A stretch of DNA of 64,000 nt from Tribonema minus (GCA_017506865.1 JAFCMP010000445.1:992001-1056000), one strand, 5' to 3'; shown: positions 48,276-59,600, counted from the first letter of the stretch. Translations and numbers: made by a program. Notes: generated from the letters alone by a model not told the origin.

Positions 48276-48324
48276 GGCTTCAGTCGAAGCGTTCATTACA
48301 TTTTATCACACAAAGTGTACCGCC

Positions 48325-48573
48325 ATGACAACTCGAAGGATGCTTTCTCGGTTTGCGAGGGCCGTGCAGCACACAAGCGCGGTCGCGGTCATAACAGAGC
48401 GCGAATCGCACGATGTGGCACTCGACCAACCTTCGACCGGCAGTCAAATATCAGTCGAACACGGAGGCGAAATCAACGATCAAATCGAACATCCGGCGTG
48501 CGATGCATCGTGTGCTTCTCTTTCGCCTTCGTGCACTCTTGTTACGATCGTGACTGCTTCACCGCATCAATGA
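48325..48573 (+). CDS. Possible small protein, 82 aa
   Basis: ATG-to-stop frame starting MTTRRMLSRFARAVQHTSAV and ending in a Ser/Thr/Cys-rich tail. It overlaps the last 32 bases of the kelch gene. The N-terminus resembles a targeting sequence (basic, amphipathic), but the evidence is weak. Confidence 0.3.
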   Translation: MTTRRMLSRFARAVQHTSAVAVITERESHDVALDQPSTGSQISVEHGGEINDQIEHPACDASCASLSPSCTLVTIVTASPHQ

Positions 48574-49699
48574 GCGTTCTCATCTCGCCAGGTACCCCGT
48601 GTGGGCATTCACCTCCCGGAAGCGTTAGAAATGCTCGAGTAGCCAGATGCTGAAGGGGAGGCGGGGTGCTGCGAATAGAGTACCGCCAAACATCGTCGTA
48701 GCATACGTTGCCGTCCGCACCGAGAAACATAAACAGTGCTCCTCTGCACAAGACCATGGAGTGAAAGGCACGCGGCGCCGGACTTGTCTCAGCTTTGACC
48801 CCGCCGACTTCTGCCCATGCGTTGGACACGACGTCAAATGTTTGAAAGGCTTGCAGACGTTTTGCATCCGAATCGAATCCACCGAATACCCATGCTTTCG
48901 AGCTCTCAACGTCAAAACAGCATGTGCAAGCAGTCCTGCCTATAGAGACGCCTTCTCGATCATCACCTAAGCGCTGCCACACGAGCGTCGTGAGATTCAG
49001 TTTGTGCATTCCCATGCTCCTTTCGGTAGGTGAGAAAGTGCCGCCCCCGCATACATACATGTCATTGCCGTATACAAAGCTCACGTGTTTGTAGCGCTTG
49101 GACGGTCCACATCCAGATGTATTCACTCGCACAATGCTGCCAGTGTGCAGGGTGAATGCGTATAGCGAAGCGTAGTACTCCACGCCCGATGTGCCCCCCC
49201 ACAGAAGCAGAGTGCTGCCGTGCCAACAGATCGATACGCCATACGCGGCACGTGGCGACTCGAAGAGTTTCCGCCACCGGCGGCGCCTCACGTCGAACGA
49301 CCAGATGTCACTCTGCGCACTCCTCTCCCCGAGACCGCACCCACACGCAACAGTAAAGTCGTATTGTCCCGGCCCGGAACACATCCCGAACGCGGCACGC
49401 GGGCTGGGGCCATCATCACACGTCACAGCACACCACTCGTGCGTGTCGACGTCGAAACGATAAATATCATTCTGCATGACGGCATCACACCCGCCGAAGA
49501 TGTATACACTTCCGGCAACGACGGCAGCGCCCTGGCCGCTGCGTAACGTCGGCACATCGCCGAAAGTGCGAAGCCGCAGCCACCGATGATGACTGTGTTG
49601 TGGCTTTGCAGACAGCATGCGCATCGTTGGTGTCCACTCATGATGTTTGTTGCTGCTTCGCTGTGCGCGCAGTGACCGCATCCGATTCATTTCTGATGG
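48542..49699 (-). CDS. Kelch-repeat protein, 385 aa
   Basis: Starts MNRMRSLRAQRSSNKHHEWT. About six kelch blades follow, each with a GG pair after a hydrophobic strand and a spaced Y..D/W pattern: VAGSVYIFGGCDAVMQNDIY with DVDTHEWCAV, ICWHGSTLLLWGGTSGVEYY, VYGNDMYVCGGGTFSP, AWVFGGFDSDAKRL and LCRGALFMFLGADGNVCYDD. It forms a beta propeller, used as a protein-binding platform, often with ubiquitin ligases. It is the last gene with clear virus-region character before the element at 50-55 kb. Confidence 0.7.
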   Translation of the reverse strand, partial: PSEMNRMRSLRAQRSSNKHHEWTPTMRMLSAKPQHSHHRWLRLRTFGDVPTLRSGQGAAVVAGSVYIFGGCDAVMQNDIYRFDVDTHEWCAVTCDDGPSPRAAFGMCSGPGQYDFTVACGCGLGERSAQSDIWSFDVRRRRWRKLFESPRAAYGVSICWHGSTLLLWGGTSGVEYYASLYAFTLHTGSIVRVNTSGCGPSKRYKHVSFVYGNDMYVCGGGTFSPTERSMGMHKLNLTTLVWQRLGDDREGVSIGRTACTCCFDVESSKAWVFGGFDSDAKRLQAFQTFDVVSNAWAEVGGVKAETSPAPRAFHSMVLCRGALFMFLGADGNVCYDDVWRYSIRSTPPPLQHLATRAFLTLPGGECPHGVPGEMRTLIDAVKQSRS

Positions 49700-50228
49700 T
49701 CGACGATGATGCAATTGAGCTGGCTGCGGCACTCGCTCTGTGAAGCTCAGGACCTGATTGGTGACGCAGTGGTAGTCTCAAGGCCTGTACAAATGCCGGT
49801 TGCACTTGCAACACCAGCCGTGCCAGCAGAGCGTCCACAGCCCTGCTGCCTGAGAACGACGGTGCGGGTGGTTGCAGGCAGCCACTTGCCCGCAGTTCAT
49901 ACTTGTCGCTATAGCTGTGATTGTGGAACAGCATAACACGTTCTCTGAGTGTCTCTCTACCAAGCCTCTCGTTGCTGCTCTGTGCCTCACTTATAGCAGC
50001 TTTTATCTGCGCCAGTACATTCTGCAAACCTGACTTGTACTTGTCACTTGCCTGGACTGTTGCGTCGCCGTACTTGACACGCCACAGGCGCCTGATATGG
50101 CCAAGCGTTTCATCAGTCGCAGCGAGATCACCACGGTGGTGCTTCACGACCCAGTCCACCAGCTGGTGAGCGTCCTGGTGTTTGTGCAGCCACATGGTGA
50201 GTTGCTCAGTTATCTTGTCCTTTGTCAT
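49638..50228 (-). CDS. Hypothetical helical protein linked to the helicase element
   Basis: Starts MTKDKITEQLTMWLHKHQDA. The first 125 residues are a helical, His/Lys-rich domain (DWVVKHHRGDLAATDETLGH, ERVMLFHNHSYSDKYELRAS) of good composition; the last 70 are Ala/Ser/Arg-rich and less convincing, and overlap the kelch gene start. It has the same strand and base composition as the large gene at 50572 and may belong to the same mobile element. Family not recognised. Confidence 0.4.
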   Translation of the reverse strand: MTKDKITEQLTMWLHKHQDAHQLVDWVVKHHRGDLAATDETLGHIRRLWRVKYGDATVQASDKYKSGLQNVLAQIKAAISEAQSSNERLGRETLRERVMLFHNHSYSDKYELRASGCLQPPAPSFSGSRAVDALLARLVLQVQPAFVQALRLPLRHQSGPELHRASAAASSIASSSTIRNESDAVTARTAKQQQTS

Positions 50229-50571
50229 GTCGTTCAGAAGGTGATCTCCGTGTACAAGTAACCACATATAATTATGGCCTCATAGAGGCCCATGGTCATC
50301 GCACAAGCCAGCATCCAAGTACATTCGCATTCAACAGCTGCATCATTCATAACAAAACCTGCAAAACAGCAAAACCTGGTGACACACGCTTTTTCTCTAT
50401 TTATGAAGTTCTGTGTGACCTGCCTGGGGGGTCATGTGCTACCTCTCTGTTACAGATCATCCATCGCTCAATTCAACAGCAAAAAACACAACATCAACAG
50501 TCACTCCAGCGAACAATGATGATGCGAATTATCCGGTCTCATGCGCCCCGCAGCCACTTGACCACGCCGCT
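50229..50571. other. Spacer, no gene seen
   Basis: Intergenic AT-richer DNA between the helical protein gene and the large element protein. No motif recognised. Confidence 0.35.
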
Positions 50572-53500
50572 TCAGCTCTGGAGTGTGCCCTGCTCCTGAG
50601 ATGATGCCGCTGTGACAACCTTGCGCTTCCTATTCGACACGCTGCCTCTCTCCCTGTTGCATCGCAAACACGTCACCAGTATGTTGGTGCATTCGTGCGG
50701 CAGCGAGTTGTCCATGCGGTCCAGTGTTGGCTGCCGCTCGCTGTGCTGCGCCCACACAAACGGCTCAGTACAGCGCCAGCAGCACTCGTCCTCACGTGCT
50801 CCATGCATTAGCAGCTCCGCCAACTGCGTGGCCTTCTGGTCGAGCTGCTTTGCGCCAAGTTCAGCACGCTTGCCCTCGCTCGCGTCCCACCTCAAATGCG
50901 CCAGTGCCTTCGTCCTCGCCCATGCGCGCCTGTCCCTTGTAGTCATGTCGGATACAGAACGATGTGTGTCCTTGAGAGCATGAACGTTTTCAGGCCCGCT
51001 ACCGCGGCTTACTGCTGTGTACAGCCATTGCTTGGTGACACGAGGGTGGCCGACTTGATGTACTATCAGCACGCCGTGCACTGTGCGGCCTTGCACTGAA
51101 TGCACCGTGCTGGCGCCAGGCGGGTCGAACAGTGCCTCGGCCAGCGGCAGCGCAACTGACACGGCGGGGAGGCTATCACCCCCATCAAAGGCGCTGCATA
51201 TCGTCACTGTCATGTCCGTCGCATCGCAAACAGTGTACTCATGATTTTTGTGGATGATGCCGGATCCTGCGTCTCCGCTGAACCTGTGATACTTGGCAGC
51301 AATGATGGTCGCACCTTCTTGTAGCATCGTGGCGCCTGAGAGTGTGCTGCATTTGGTGGCTGCAGCACTGTTGGTATCGTTCCTGCTCACACTGCTGGCA
51401 CGCTTGCTGCTCTTGCCTGCCACCGCTCTCGATGCAGTCTTGCTCAGAGCTTGAAACGCGTGATACCGCGCGCACTCACGCGTGTATGCGAGGTGTAAGG
51501 CTGCGCTGCTGCTGCTGCTGCTGGCGGAAACAGCTTTGGGGCCACCAAACCTCTCCATCACTCTGCAACGCGCCTCATCATGGCTGCCTGCACCGAGAAC
51601 GTACAACAGGTGATCATCCATGTCTACCTGCTCTTCCATTGTGGAGTCTCGCTTGCGTGCGAGGATGTGATAGCTGACCGGGAACACTTTCTGCAGTAGC
51701 GACAGTCTGCTTTCGATGTTGTCGACAGTGATGCCATCGGGCACGGGATCCAGCTGATGCACATCGTAGGTCGCCAGGACATGCACCCCCTCGTGCTCTG
51801 CGGCCGCTAATGTCATGCTGAGGATGCGCAGCGATGTGTAGGCGGCCTCCTCCAAAATGATGACCTCCACTTTAGGCAGTCCCAGTGCGCCCTTACTTTT
51901 CTGCAAGTGCATGTCATCCCCTACAAAGAACCCCAGCTGTCTATTGTACGTGCGGGCAATCCACCCGTCCGGAAGCGGATCTTTCGTATATGCTGTCCGC
52001 AGGCTGTTTGTGGGTGTCAGTATCAGCCCCGTCTTGAACATGCTCGTTGCCGCATGGCGTGTGCAGTAGCTCTTGCCGGCCCCACCATGTTGTCCTGTTA
52101 TGGCTACACACAGCCTCTGCGTTGCGCTCATCTGGCGCTTGAGCGCTGCCACCAGGGCGGTGGGGCTCTCCGCTGCACATATCGCGCCCCACAACCGCCG
52201 CTTCTCACTTTTGCTGATCCCCCGCCACGCCGCTTCCACGGCTTCTGGTGAGGGGAAGCTGGTGCCCATGCCTGTCCAGAGGGGCCGAACCTCGACCGTA
52301 GCACAGTTTGGGACGTGTAGTGAGCGGAGCTCTGGCGGTAGTGCATCCAGTGAGCGTTTGACCTTGATGGCGCTGAAAGTGCGGTGACCGATGCCGGTGT
52401 GAGCTTGAGCGAACTTTACAGTGCCTGGTTTTCTGAGAGCGTTTGCTTCTGTATCGGTGCCAAATATGACGGGGAAACGGTCGCGCACACCTTGTTCCGA
52501 GAAGTGGTGCGGAATCTTGAAGAAGACCGCGTCACAAATGTACGCGAAATCACGACAGCCGTAGCTCTCCAGCGCGTTCCTCATCTCCATCACTTTCAGC
52601 CGCACGGCATCCAATATGTGGAGCGCAAGAGCATAGAAACCGTCCTTGTACCAATAACGACGGCACTGCATGCAGACGTGTGCATCTCTCGCCAACATCT
52701 TGTCCAGAACGGTACCGTTCTCTCCCATCTCCATCATGGCATCCACCTGTGCCTGAACCTCACCAGACACCTGTACTATCCTGCCCCCCACCTCGTGTGC
52801 CTCAGATGCGTTGGTGACGATCGTGGCGGTGATGTTGTCGGAGTGCTTCTGCTGGATAAGCCCGCTCAGCGTCACCAGCACACCCTTCTTCAGCTTCCGA
52901 GTGACTGCATCGCTGCTCAGCAGTGCATCCTTGCCGCCGCCGCCGCTGCTGTCTGGCTGCCCGTCCGCGAGGCAGCTGGCGAGGAACTCCTGTACAACTC
53001 TGGGAACACTGCAAGACCTGATGACACTGGAGGGCCGTACAAAGTGTGTGATGCGGTGAGGCACAGGGCTGCCGCATGCAGACAGCTGCGCCAGCTGCAT
53101 GTAGGTGCGGTAGCTTCTTCCTAGTACAGGGGTCACGTCTGCATTCAGAAATGGGTCTGCATGGTACCGGCAGGTGTCGTCTGCCCCAGGGCCAGTCTCA
53201 GACTGCTGCGCCAACAGCTCCACAATGTACATATTGTCATCTTCAACCTCGTGTCCATCGTACACCTGCACGTCGTCGAAGAACCTGAACACTGGTATCT
53301 CTTTCATCTGCAGCATGGCGTGCGGATGCGCTGCGTTGATGTCTGCCTGCAAGTCATATGGACTGTACTGCGTGCCATTGGAGTTTTCAGCTCCTTTAAT
53401 AGGCCCCCTGCCAAATCGCTCTAGTAGTGTTACAACAGACGGCGAGTACTGACTGGCATGCTTGAAGTTGAGCACCTGCCGACTGAGTTTCGTCAACTCG

Positions 53501-54972
53501 CGCTCAAAGGTGATGGACAGACTGCATGCTTGCTGCGCGCTGAGTTCATCAGGATGCAGGCCCCCCATTGATGCCTGCGACCATGAACGAATAGAGACAC
53601 CAAGCCCTGGAAATTTCAAGAGAGACCACGAGGTGAGGCTGCTTAGTCTCGCCTCACAGGTGATCTGGCGGTAGTGCAGCTGCAGCGCCAAGTAGCGCAG
53701 TCCCCATGAGCCGCCATAGAACCACACCTGCGGGTCATCTTTGGCCTTAGCCGTGCCCGCCTCCAATAGCGCCCGACGCGCCAGCAACGTAGCCTCTACG
53801 CCACTGAGGGAATCGAATGAGCGGCTGCAATTGGCTTTGGTGGACACAATGGCATCCACGGCTGACTCGCACATATGCATGTTGCATTTCTTGGTGGGTA
53901 CACCATGGTCCATGGCAAACGCCATGTCAGCGGAGTTCCTGCAGCTAAACTTGACTTGCCAGGGGCCCTCAATCAATAGCCGATACGCGCTCCCCTCACG
54001 TGCGCCGAGGTGCAGGCAAGCGGTGGTGAGACGCGAGTGTGTGCGGTTGACCTGACCTTGAATATGCCGCAAGCCTCGCCCATGGTGCTCCCATACGACT
54101 ATTTCTGTACCTGTCGCATTTACCCACGACTTCAAATGGTTCAATGTGACAGCAGGAGGCGTGGCTGCTCTGCTGAGCCATCGCTGGAATGTCTCGTGCG
54201 ATATATCATACCCAAGCAGTATGGAGTACAAATTGCGAAAGTAGTTTTCGCCATCCAACGCGTTCAGAAGAGGGGCAGAACTGTCTGCACTCTTCTTGCG
54301 GCGCCCCTGGCCAGGCAGCGGTAGTAGCTGGTTGCTGACTGGGTGCACGTCACGGAACTTCAGGCGCTCACAGTGGTTGGCGCGGCGGTGGAACAGCACA
54401 AGCTGCTGGTCACGCCAGACGTCCGCGATGATAATGGCGATGTGCGCCTGCGGCATAGGAAGCCTTTGTGCCCACAGCTTGGCGAACTCGGTAGCTGGCT
54501 CGTGTCGAACCAGATGGGGACCAAATGACGCGATAGCAAGCAGTTCCTGCTGTTCCTCGCTGCAGCAGCTGTGATCTTCGTCACGTCCGGTTTCACTTGC
54601 GCATGCACCCGCACCTGTATCAGCACCGGCGTCGGGCTGCGCGTGTGCAAGGCGCCGTGCACAGTCAGTGTGGTTGCCCTGGATCACAGGCGCCCAAATG
54701 AGGACGGTGCGCCACGTGCTGTCGGCAGCAGATATCAGGTACCTGCCCCGTCCGCCTCCTTCCACATCAATGAAGGTGGAGGCCCACATGTGCGCATCGT
54801 CGGGGTGCAGGAGCCCTGCGCCCAAGACGAGTCGCGCCCAGTCCAAGAAATTATCCAGGCTAGCGTCACCGCCTGGCTCCAAGGCATTGAACCACCGCCT
54901 GCCTGACGTCCCCGTCCACTGGTCACCCGTCTGCGCGTGAAGCCGCACTCTTGAAGCTGCGGCAAGCTGCAA
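50572..54972 (-). CDS. Transpoviron-like protein: polymerase-B-like, SF1 helicase and HNH domains, 1466 aa
   Basis: A single uninterrupted frame. Residues 1-450 are unassigned, with a Cys/His cluster (KKCNMHMC) near 365. At about 543 ADINAAHPHAMLQM resembles motif A of family B DNA polymerases, and AYICDAVFFKIP near 810 resembles motif C, though its acidic pair looks reduced, as described for transpoviron proteins. From 955 comes an SF1 helicase: GQHGGAGKS (Walker A), VIILEEAAY (Walker B), VHSVQGRTVHG and WLYTAVSRG. The end (LDRMDNSLPHECTN, then CLRCNRERG) fits an HNH nuclease. A replicative protein of a giant-virus-associated plasmid-like element is the best guess. Terminal repeats were not found. 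Confidence 0.65.
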   Translation of the reverse strand: MQLAAASRVRLHAQTGDQWTGTSGRRWFNALEPGGDASLDNFLDWARLVLGAGLLHPDDAHMWASTFIDVEGGGRGRYLISAADSTWRTVLIWAPVIQGNHTDCARRLAHAQPDAGADTGAGACASETGRDEDHSCCSEEQQELLAIASFGPHLVRHEPATEFAKLWAQRLPMPQAHIAIIIADVWRDQQLVLFHRRANHCERLKFRDVHPVSNQLLPLPGQGRRKKSADSSAPLLNALDGENYFRNLYSILLGYDISHETFQRWLSRAATPPAVTLNHLKSWVNATGTEIVVWEHHGRGLRHIQGQVNRTHSRLTTACLHLGAREGSAYRLLIEGPWQVKFSCRNSADMAFAMDHGVPTKKCNMHMCESAVDAIVSTKANCSRSFDSLSGVEATLLARRALLEAGTAKAKDDPQVWFYGGSWGLRYLALQLHYRQITCEARLSSLTSWSLLKFPGLGVSIRSWSQASMGGLHPDELSAQQACSLSITFERELTKLSRQVLNFKHASQYSPSVVTLLERFGRGPIKGAENSNGTQYSPYDLQADINAAHPHAMLQMKEIPVFRFFDDVQVYDGHEVEDDNMYIVELLAQQSETGPGADDTCRYHADPFLNADVTPVLGRSYRTYMQLAQLSACGSPVPHRITHFVRPSSVIRSCSVPRVVQEFLASCLADGQPDSSGGGGKDALLSSDAVTRKLKKGVLVTLSGLIQQKHSDNITATIVTNASEAHEVGGRIVQVSGEVQAQVDAMMEMGENGTVLDKMLARDAHVCMQCRRYWYKDGFYALALHILDAVRLKVMEMRNALESYGCRDFAYICDAVFFKIPHHFSEQGVRDRFPVIFGTDTEANALRKPGTVKFAQAHTGIGHRTFSAIKVKRSLDALPPELRSLHVPNCATVEVRPLWTGMGTSFPSPEAVEAAWRGISKSEKRRLWGAICAAESPTALVAALKRQMSATQRLCVAITGQHGGAGKSYCTRHAATSMFKTGLILTPTNSLRTAYTKDPLPDGWIARTYNRQLGFFVGDDMHLQKSKGALGLPKVEVIILEEAAYTSLRILSMTLAAAEHEGVHVLATYDVHQLDPVPDGITVDNIESRLSLLQKVFPVSYHILARKRDSTMEEQVDMDDHLLYVLGAGSHDEARCRVMERFGGPKAVSASSSSSSAALHLAYTRECARYHAFQALSKTASRAVAGKSSKRASSVSRNDTNSAAATKCSTLSGATMLQEGATIIAAKYHRFSGDAGSGIIHKNHEYTVCDATDMTVTICSAFDGGDSLPAVSVALPLAEALFDPPGASTVHSVQGRTVHGVLIVHQVGHPRVTKQWLYTAVSRGSGPENVHALKDTHRSVSDMTTRDRRAWARTKALAHLRWDASEGKRAELGAKQLDQKATQLAELLMHGAREDECCWRCTEPFVWAQHSERQPTLDRMDNSLPHECTNILVTCLRCNRERGSVSNRKRKVVTAASSQEQGTLQS

Positions 54973-56654
54973 ACTTCAACAAGCGACGCGCCAGCACACT
55001 CACATGTACACTGGCAGTCGCCACGAGGCCACTTTTGCGGCGACCGCTGGCGCGCAATTCAAGGAGGTGCAAAAAGGCGTCAGTGGACGTGCGACGTTGC
55101 ATGTGCCGTGGCAGTCAGACAGCGCTGCTATCGCACCTGTGCGGTATGTTGGCGACGGAAGTGCGCAACCAGCTACTGGAAGCGATGGCGCGGCCATGCG
55201 CTGTTTTCGCTGCACTAAGGCACTAAGCCTGGGCGCTAAGCACTGCTGCACTTCGTCTACCGCTATTTTGCCACTTCTGGCACGCGCTGCTTTGCCATAC
55301 ACCTTGGAGACCCATAGTACCGGGCACCCATGGTTCACTGCGAGTTGCGATCAGCACGCCTGTCGTGCAGGCCCTCGATGAGCAACTCTTTGTTTCATTC
55401 AAATATCACACCGTACACACGCCGCTGGCGAGTTGACAATGCCTTCCAAAGCCCGCACACAGGACTACTGCAGAAGTGTTTGGGCGGAAGTATACTTTGA
55501 AGTTTACCCCGATTTTTTGATGTCAATGGCACTGGAAACTGCAGCCAGTGCAGGAGCAGGAGCGGCGACGGCAGGCGCGGGTGCCAATCGCTGAGGCAGC
55601 GCTCTTCCGTGTCCAACTGCTGTACAGCCTTTTACTTCTACTTCTGCAACAGTAATTCAGAAGTTCGCATGTCTGAGTGTGGTGTGGCACTGCATGAGCC
55701 ACTTCGTCAATCCTCAACGGTGAAACTTTGCTTGAGTCGTGTGACGTGCAGGGTTTGCGGGCGCTGGCGATCACTGGGGAAAGCCGGCTGACACAGAGCG
55801 TGACGGCGGCAGCGATAGCAGTGGCACCAAAAGCGGTGACGGCGGCGGCGGCGGCGGCAATGGCAGCGGCGGCGGCACCAGCAGCAGTGATGACAGCGGC
55901 GGTGACGGTGGTGGCAGCGCCGGCAACAGTGGCAGCGATGGCGGCGGCGGCAGCGGCCACGGCGGCGGTGGCGGCGGCGGCAGCGGTGGCAGCGGCGGCA
56001 GCGGCGGCGGTGACGGCGGGGGGGGCAGCGGCAGCGGTGACGGCGGCAGCGGCGGCGGCGCGCACAGCGTGCTGAGGCTCCCACGTGTCTTTCGCTTCGG
56101 CGCCAACATCGCGCACCTTGCAAGCCTAGTGCTGAACCGCCTTGAGGGGGAGCCGCGGGTGAGGGGCCCGATGCGGCATGGCTCAGTAAGATGCTGAACA
56201 CCACGATGCACCGGATGTCTTGCGTTTGAGCGCCGTGCGTGTGCCCGCTTTACCACTGAAACCTTGTGGCAGTGATCAGGTGCTGATGCCCGACTGACCT
56301 GTGCATCTGGCAATGATTGCCCGTGCCCCTACCGCCATTTTCATGAGACTGGTGCGCTCACAAGGTCTGAGTTTTAAACCGACAACAATTCATTTCCAAG
56401 CATTTCAGTACATTCATAGATCCATCATCAATATTGTAGAAGTATCCTGTTTTCACGCATCTCTGTGATGCTTTTGAATCTTAAAGCCCTGCGTGCGTTT
56501 GTTCGGCTGCACTCACCTGCCAACCGCTGCCTAAAACTCTGCAGCCCCCGCGCCACACCCACGCGCATTCGCTCATTCACGCGCACCCGCGCGCACGAAC
56601 CGCTTCCCACGCACGCGCACGCGTTCGTCCCATCCGTTCACGCACCCGCAACAG
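54973..56654. other. Host-type spacer with GGC/GCA microsatellite
   Basis: No supported gene except possible unseen upstream exons of the helicase gene that follows. Bases about 55800-56075 are an imperfect GGCGGC/GGCAGC/GGTGAC repeat that is open in several frames and should not be read as coding. From 56540 the DNA is rich in CGCGCACGC. Confidence 0.5.
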
Positions 56655-59600
56655 GCGCTGCTCGGCTGCCGCGGCCTGCGCGACTGCGTGCTGCACCCCA
56701 GCGCCGTCACGCGCACCTTGGTTCGCCTGCCCGGCCATGACTACCGCGGCCCGGTGTCGCTGGAGGAAGCCGAGGAGAGGGAAGTTGAGGGGGCGGCGGC
56801 GGAGCGCAGCGGCAACGGCGGCGGCGGCGGCAGCGTCGGCGGCTGCTTTGCGTATCTGAGCAGGGCGGTGTCGACGCTGGTGCGCGCGGCCATCGCGCTG
56901 GACGCCAGGTGCGCGCTCAGGGTTTAGAAAACCGTAACGCTAACCCTAACCTCAGTGGCGGCGCTCACGCTTGGAGGCATTTTGTAAGCTTCAATCTCAG
57001 CATGCGCCTCCAAAGCGGCGGTTGTGCGCGCAGCCATTGCGCCGGTCACGAGATATTCAGGGCGCGGGCGCTGAAGGCTGTGCACCACGTGTGTGGCGTT
57101 CATGAATTTTGGTCTGCGGCAGGAGCACATCGTTTGCCGTTCCTGCCATTCGTGCAGTTGGAGGCAGACAGTTGCGCGGAAGGGCTTTGTGTTCGGTGGC
57201 GGCACAAAGTTTTTTTTGAACCCTCACCCTAGAAAAAACTTAACCCTCACCCTAGACTCACCCTGAACCCTCAACACATACTTCATGATGGAGGTGCAGG
57301 TGATGACATGCCTCCCATGCATCAGACTGTATCAGACGACACGCACACCCCGCGCCGGATGTCGCAGGCTGCCCGTTAAACCCGCGTGCATTCACCCTCA
57401 TGCATAGTAATTCTGGTACAGGCAGCATAGGGAGCAGGGGCCGTGCACTCGCAGGCAGTTGCGTTCATTCGTGTATTCACGCACGCTCTCTTGTGCAGTC
57501 AATGGTGGCAAGGTCTCCATTGTTGCCATCACCCACTCTGCGGTGCTTCTCTGACATTGCGGTTCTGCCGACTGTACTTTAAAGCATGACGGTTGGCATA
57601 CAGCCGGCATTGCTGAACATGCTGTTAGCAGAGCAGGCAACAACCACCTTGGCAGTTGTGGCAGCATCTGTACATCAGAGTACCTCGTTTGCGTACGCTG
57701 TTTCACCGAGGTGATACGAAACCAAAGCTGGTCCTTGCGGGATATCCATGTCTCCTTGCGGTGCCTGCTAAATCCTGCTGGAGCAGGTGTCTTAACCTTT
57801 AAGAAGATCTTCTTAATTGGAAAATAATAATGCAATTAGTCTAAACAAGTTTCCGTCGAGTTTTTTTAAGACCTACAATATCAATTGTGAGTCCATTCGT
57901 GCCGTAGCAGATCCTGTTGCTAAATTCGCTGCTCCTGGTCCTGAGGAGGGGCACATCCAACTGTACCATAAAAGGTTGCGCACTTCTGGTCAGACTTTCT
58001 CAACTAGATGGCCAGTTGCCTCACATGCACCCCTACCTCACAATCTGGTCGGACTTTCTCAACCAGATAGCCGGTTGCCTCACGTGCACCCCTAACTCAC
58101 GCAGGGGGCGCAGGGTGGGGTGGGCCGGCGGCGTCGACAGCTACGGGTTTGAAACCGCCATGGACATCTGTCACCTGGCCATGCGCCGCAAAGAACTCAT
58201 CACCAACCAGCTCATCAAGTAAGCACCACAACATGATGTCTACAACTGCGTGCAAACAGCGAAGTATGGGCAGATGCTCTGAAGTTGCACGGCCCTCTTG
58301 AAAATGTGAGAAACGTGATGACATGCCGCATCTGCTGCATTCATGGAATGGGGAGGAACAAAAGTAGGAAATCATCACATGCTGCATCAATGGAATGGAA
58401 AGGAATAAAAGTAGGATCACACCAATATAGTGCTGCTTGATATTTGCTTGCAAGTACATCCACAGTAATGTAAGCAGTGACATGCCACCAGCGATCATTA
58501 GCACCTGCTGAGAACTGCCATATTTCTGGGGCCTCGTGCGCGTCTAGCCCACATACGACTTCTCGCACACTTCTGCGACGCGTAAGGATTGGCGTTGACT
58601 GGCTGTGTGTACTGATGCGCATTGAAACTGCTTCCGTGCGATGCGTAAGTTCTCGGCACGGCGGGATGGAGGTCAAAGTTTGGGCCTTGAAGCGCAATGC
58701 AGCGCAGAATAGCACAGTCCACGACGGGTACTCTTCTGCGACTGCAGCTCTCAGCACTATGTCAGACGGGGAGCACAAAATGAGACCCAGGCAGACACAA
58801 CAGACTTGTGGCCGGTGGACTAATGATTGCTGAAAGTAACTTTTTTTAAAATCATAATTTTACATGTAAACTCTGCACGAACAGCCCCATCAGTGCTCAG
58901 CAGGACCTCGGTGGGTCTGTTCTGTCGCCCTCTGCTGACGCCGCCTCCGCCGCCACTGGCGCCGCGCTCGCCTGCAGGCGCTACCACTCGCTGTGGGCGC
59001 TTGCCGCATTTGCCCAGGGCGGTGGCAGACAAACAGCTTCAGGCGCAGGTACATTACATGGTCGCGCTGCCGTCGCTTTCAGAGTACGTCGTGGAGTGCC
59101 GCTGCTTGCAGCTTGGCGGCTTGGCGGCAGGCTGCGGCGGCCCGCCGTTCCTCACAGCTTCTTGGCTCTTCAGATGGCATGCAGCGAGGCCTGGCCTGTC
59201 GTCCATCCTGGTCACATTGTGTATTCAAAGCAGACAGTGTCATCTCGTGTGCACCTGGCAGTGCTTCGGATTGGTTGTGTGCGCCATGCGTCGCCAACCC
59301 TGTTCCAGTAATTGCCCCCGTTTGCAGGCGCGTGCTGCCAAGCACGTATGGCAAGCCACAAAATGTTGGCTCTCTGGTCACCACATCAAGCGTTCAGCAC
59401 TCATGGCTATCTGCTAAGCCTTCAAAGTAGGCTAAGCCGCCGTTCACACACAGTCGCAGCGGCGCACTACGACGCATGCACAAAAAGAGACCGGGACTGT
59501 GATTCCGGGAACTGGCGGGGAGGGGGGACTGGACAACATGAAGTCCTGCTAGCAGCCAACATTATGTTTTGTCCGGCAAGCATCAGAAAGCGCCGTGATG

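Noticed and set aside
55800-56075. Long Ala/Gly/Ser-rich frames on both strands
   Set aside because: Pure low-complexity GGC/GCA repeat, open in several frames at once.
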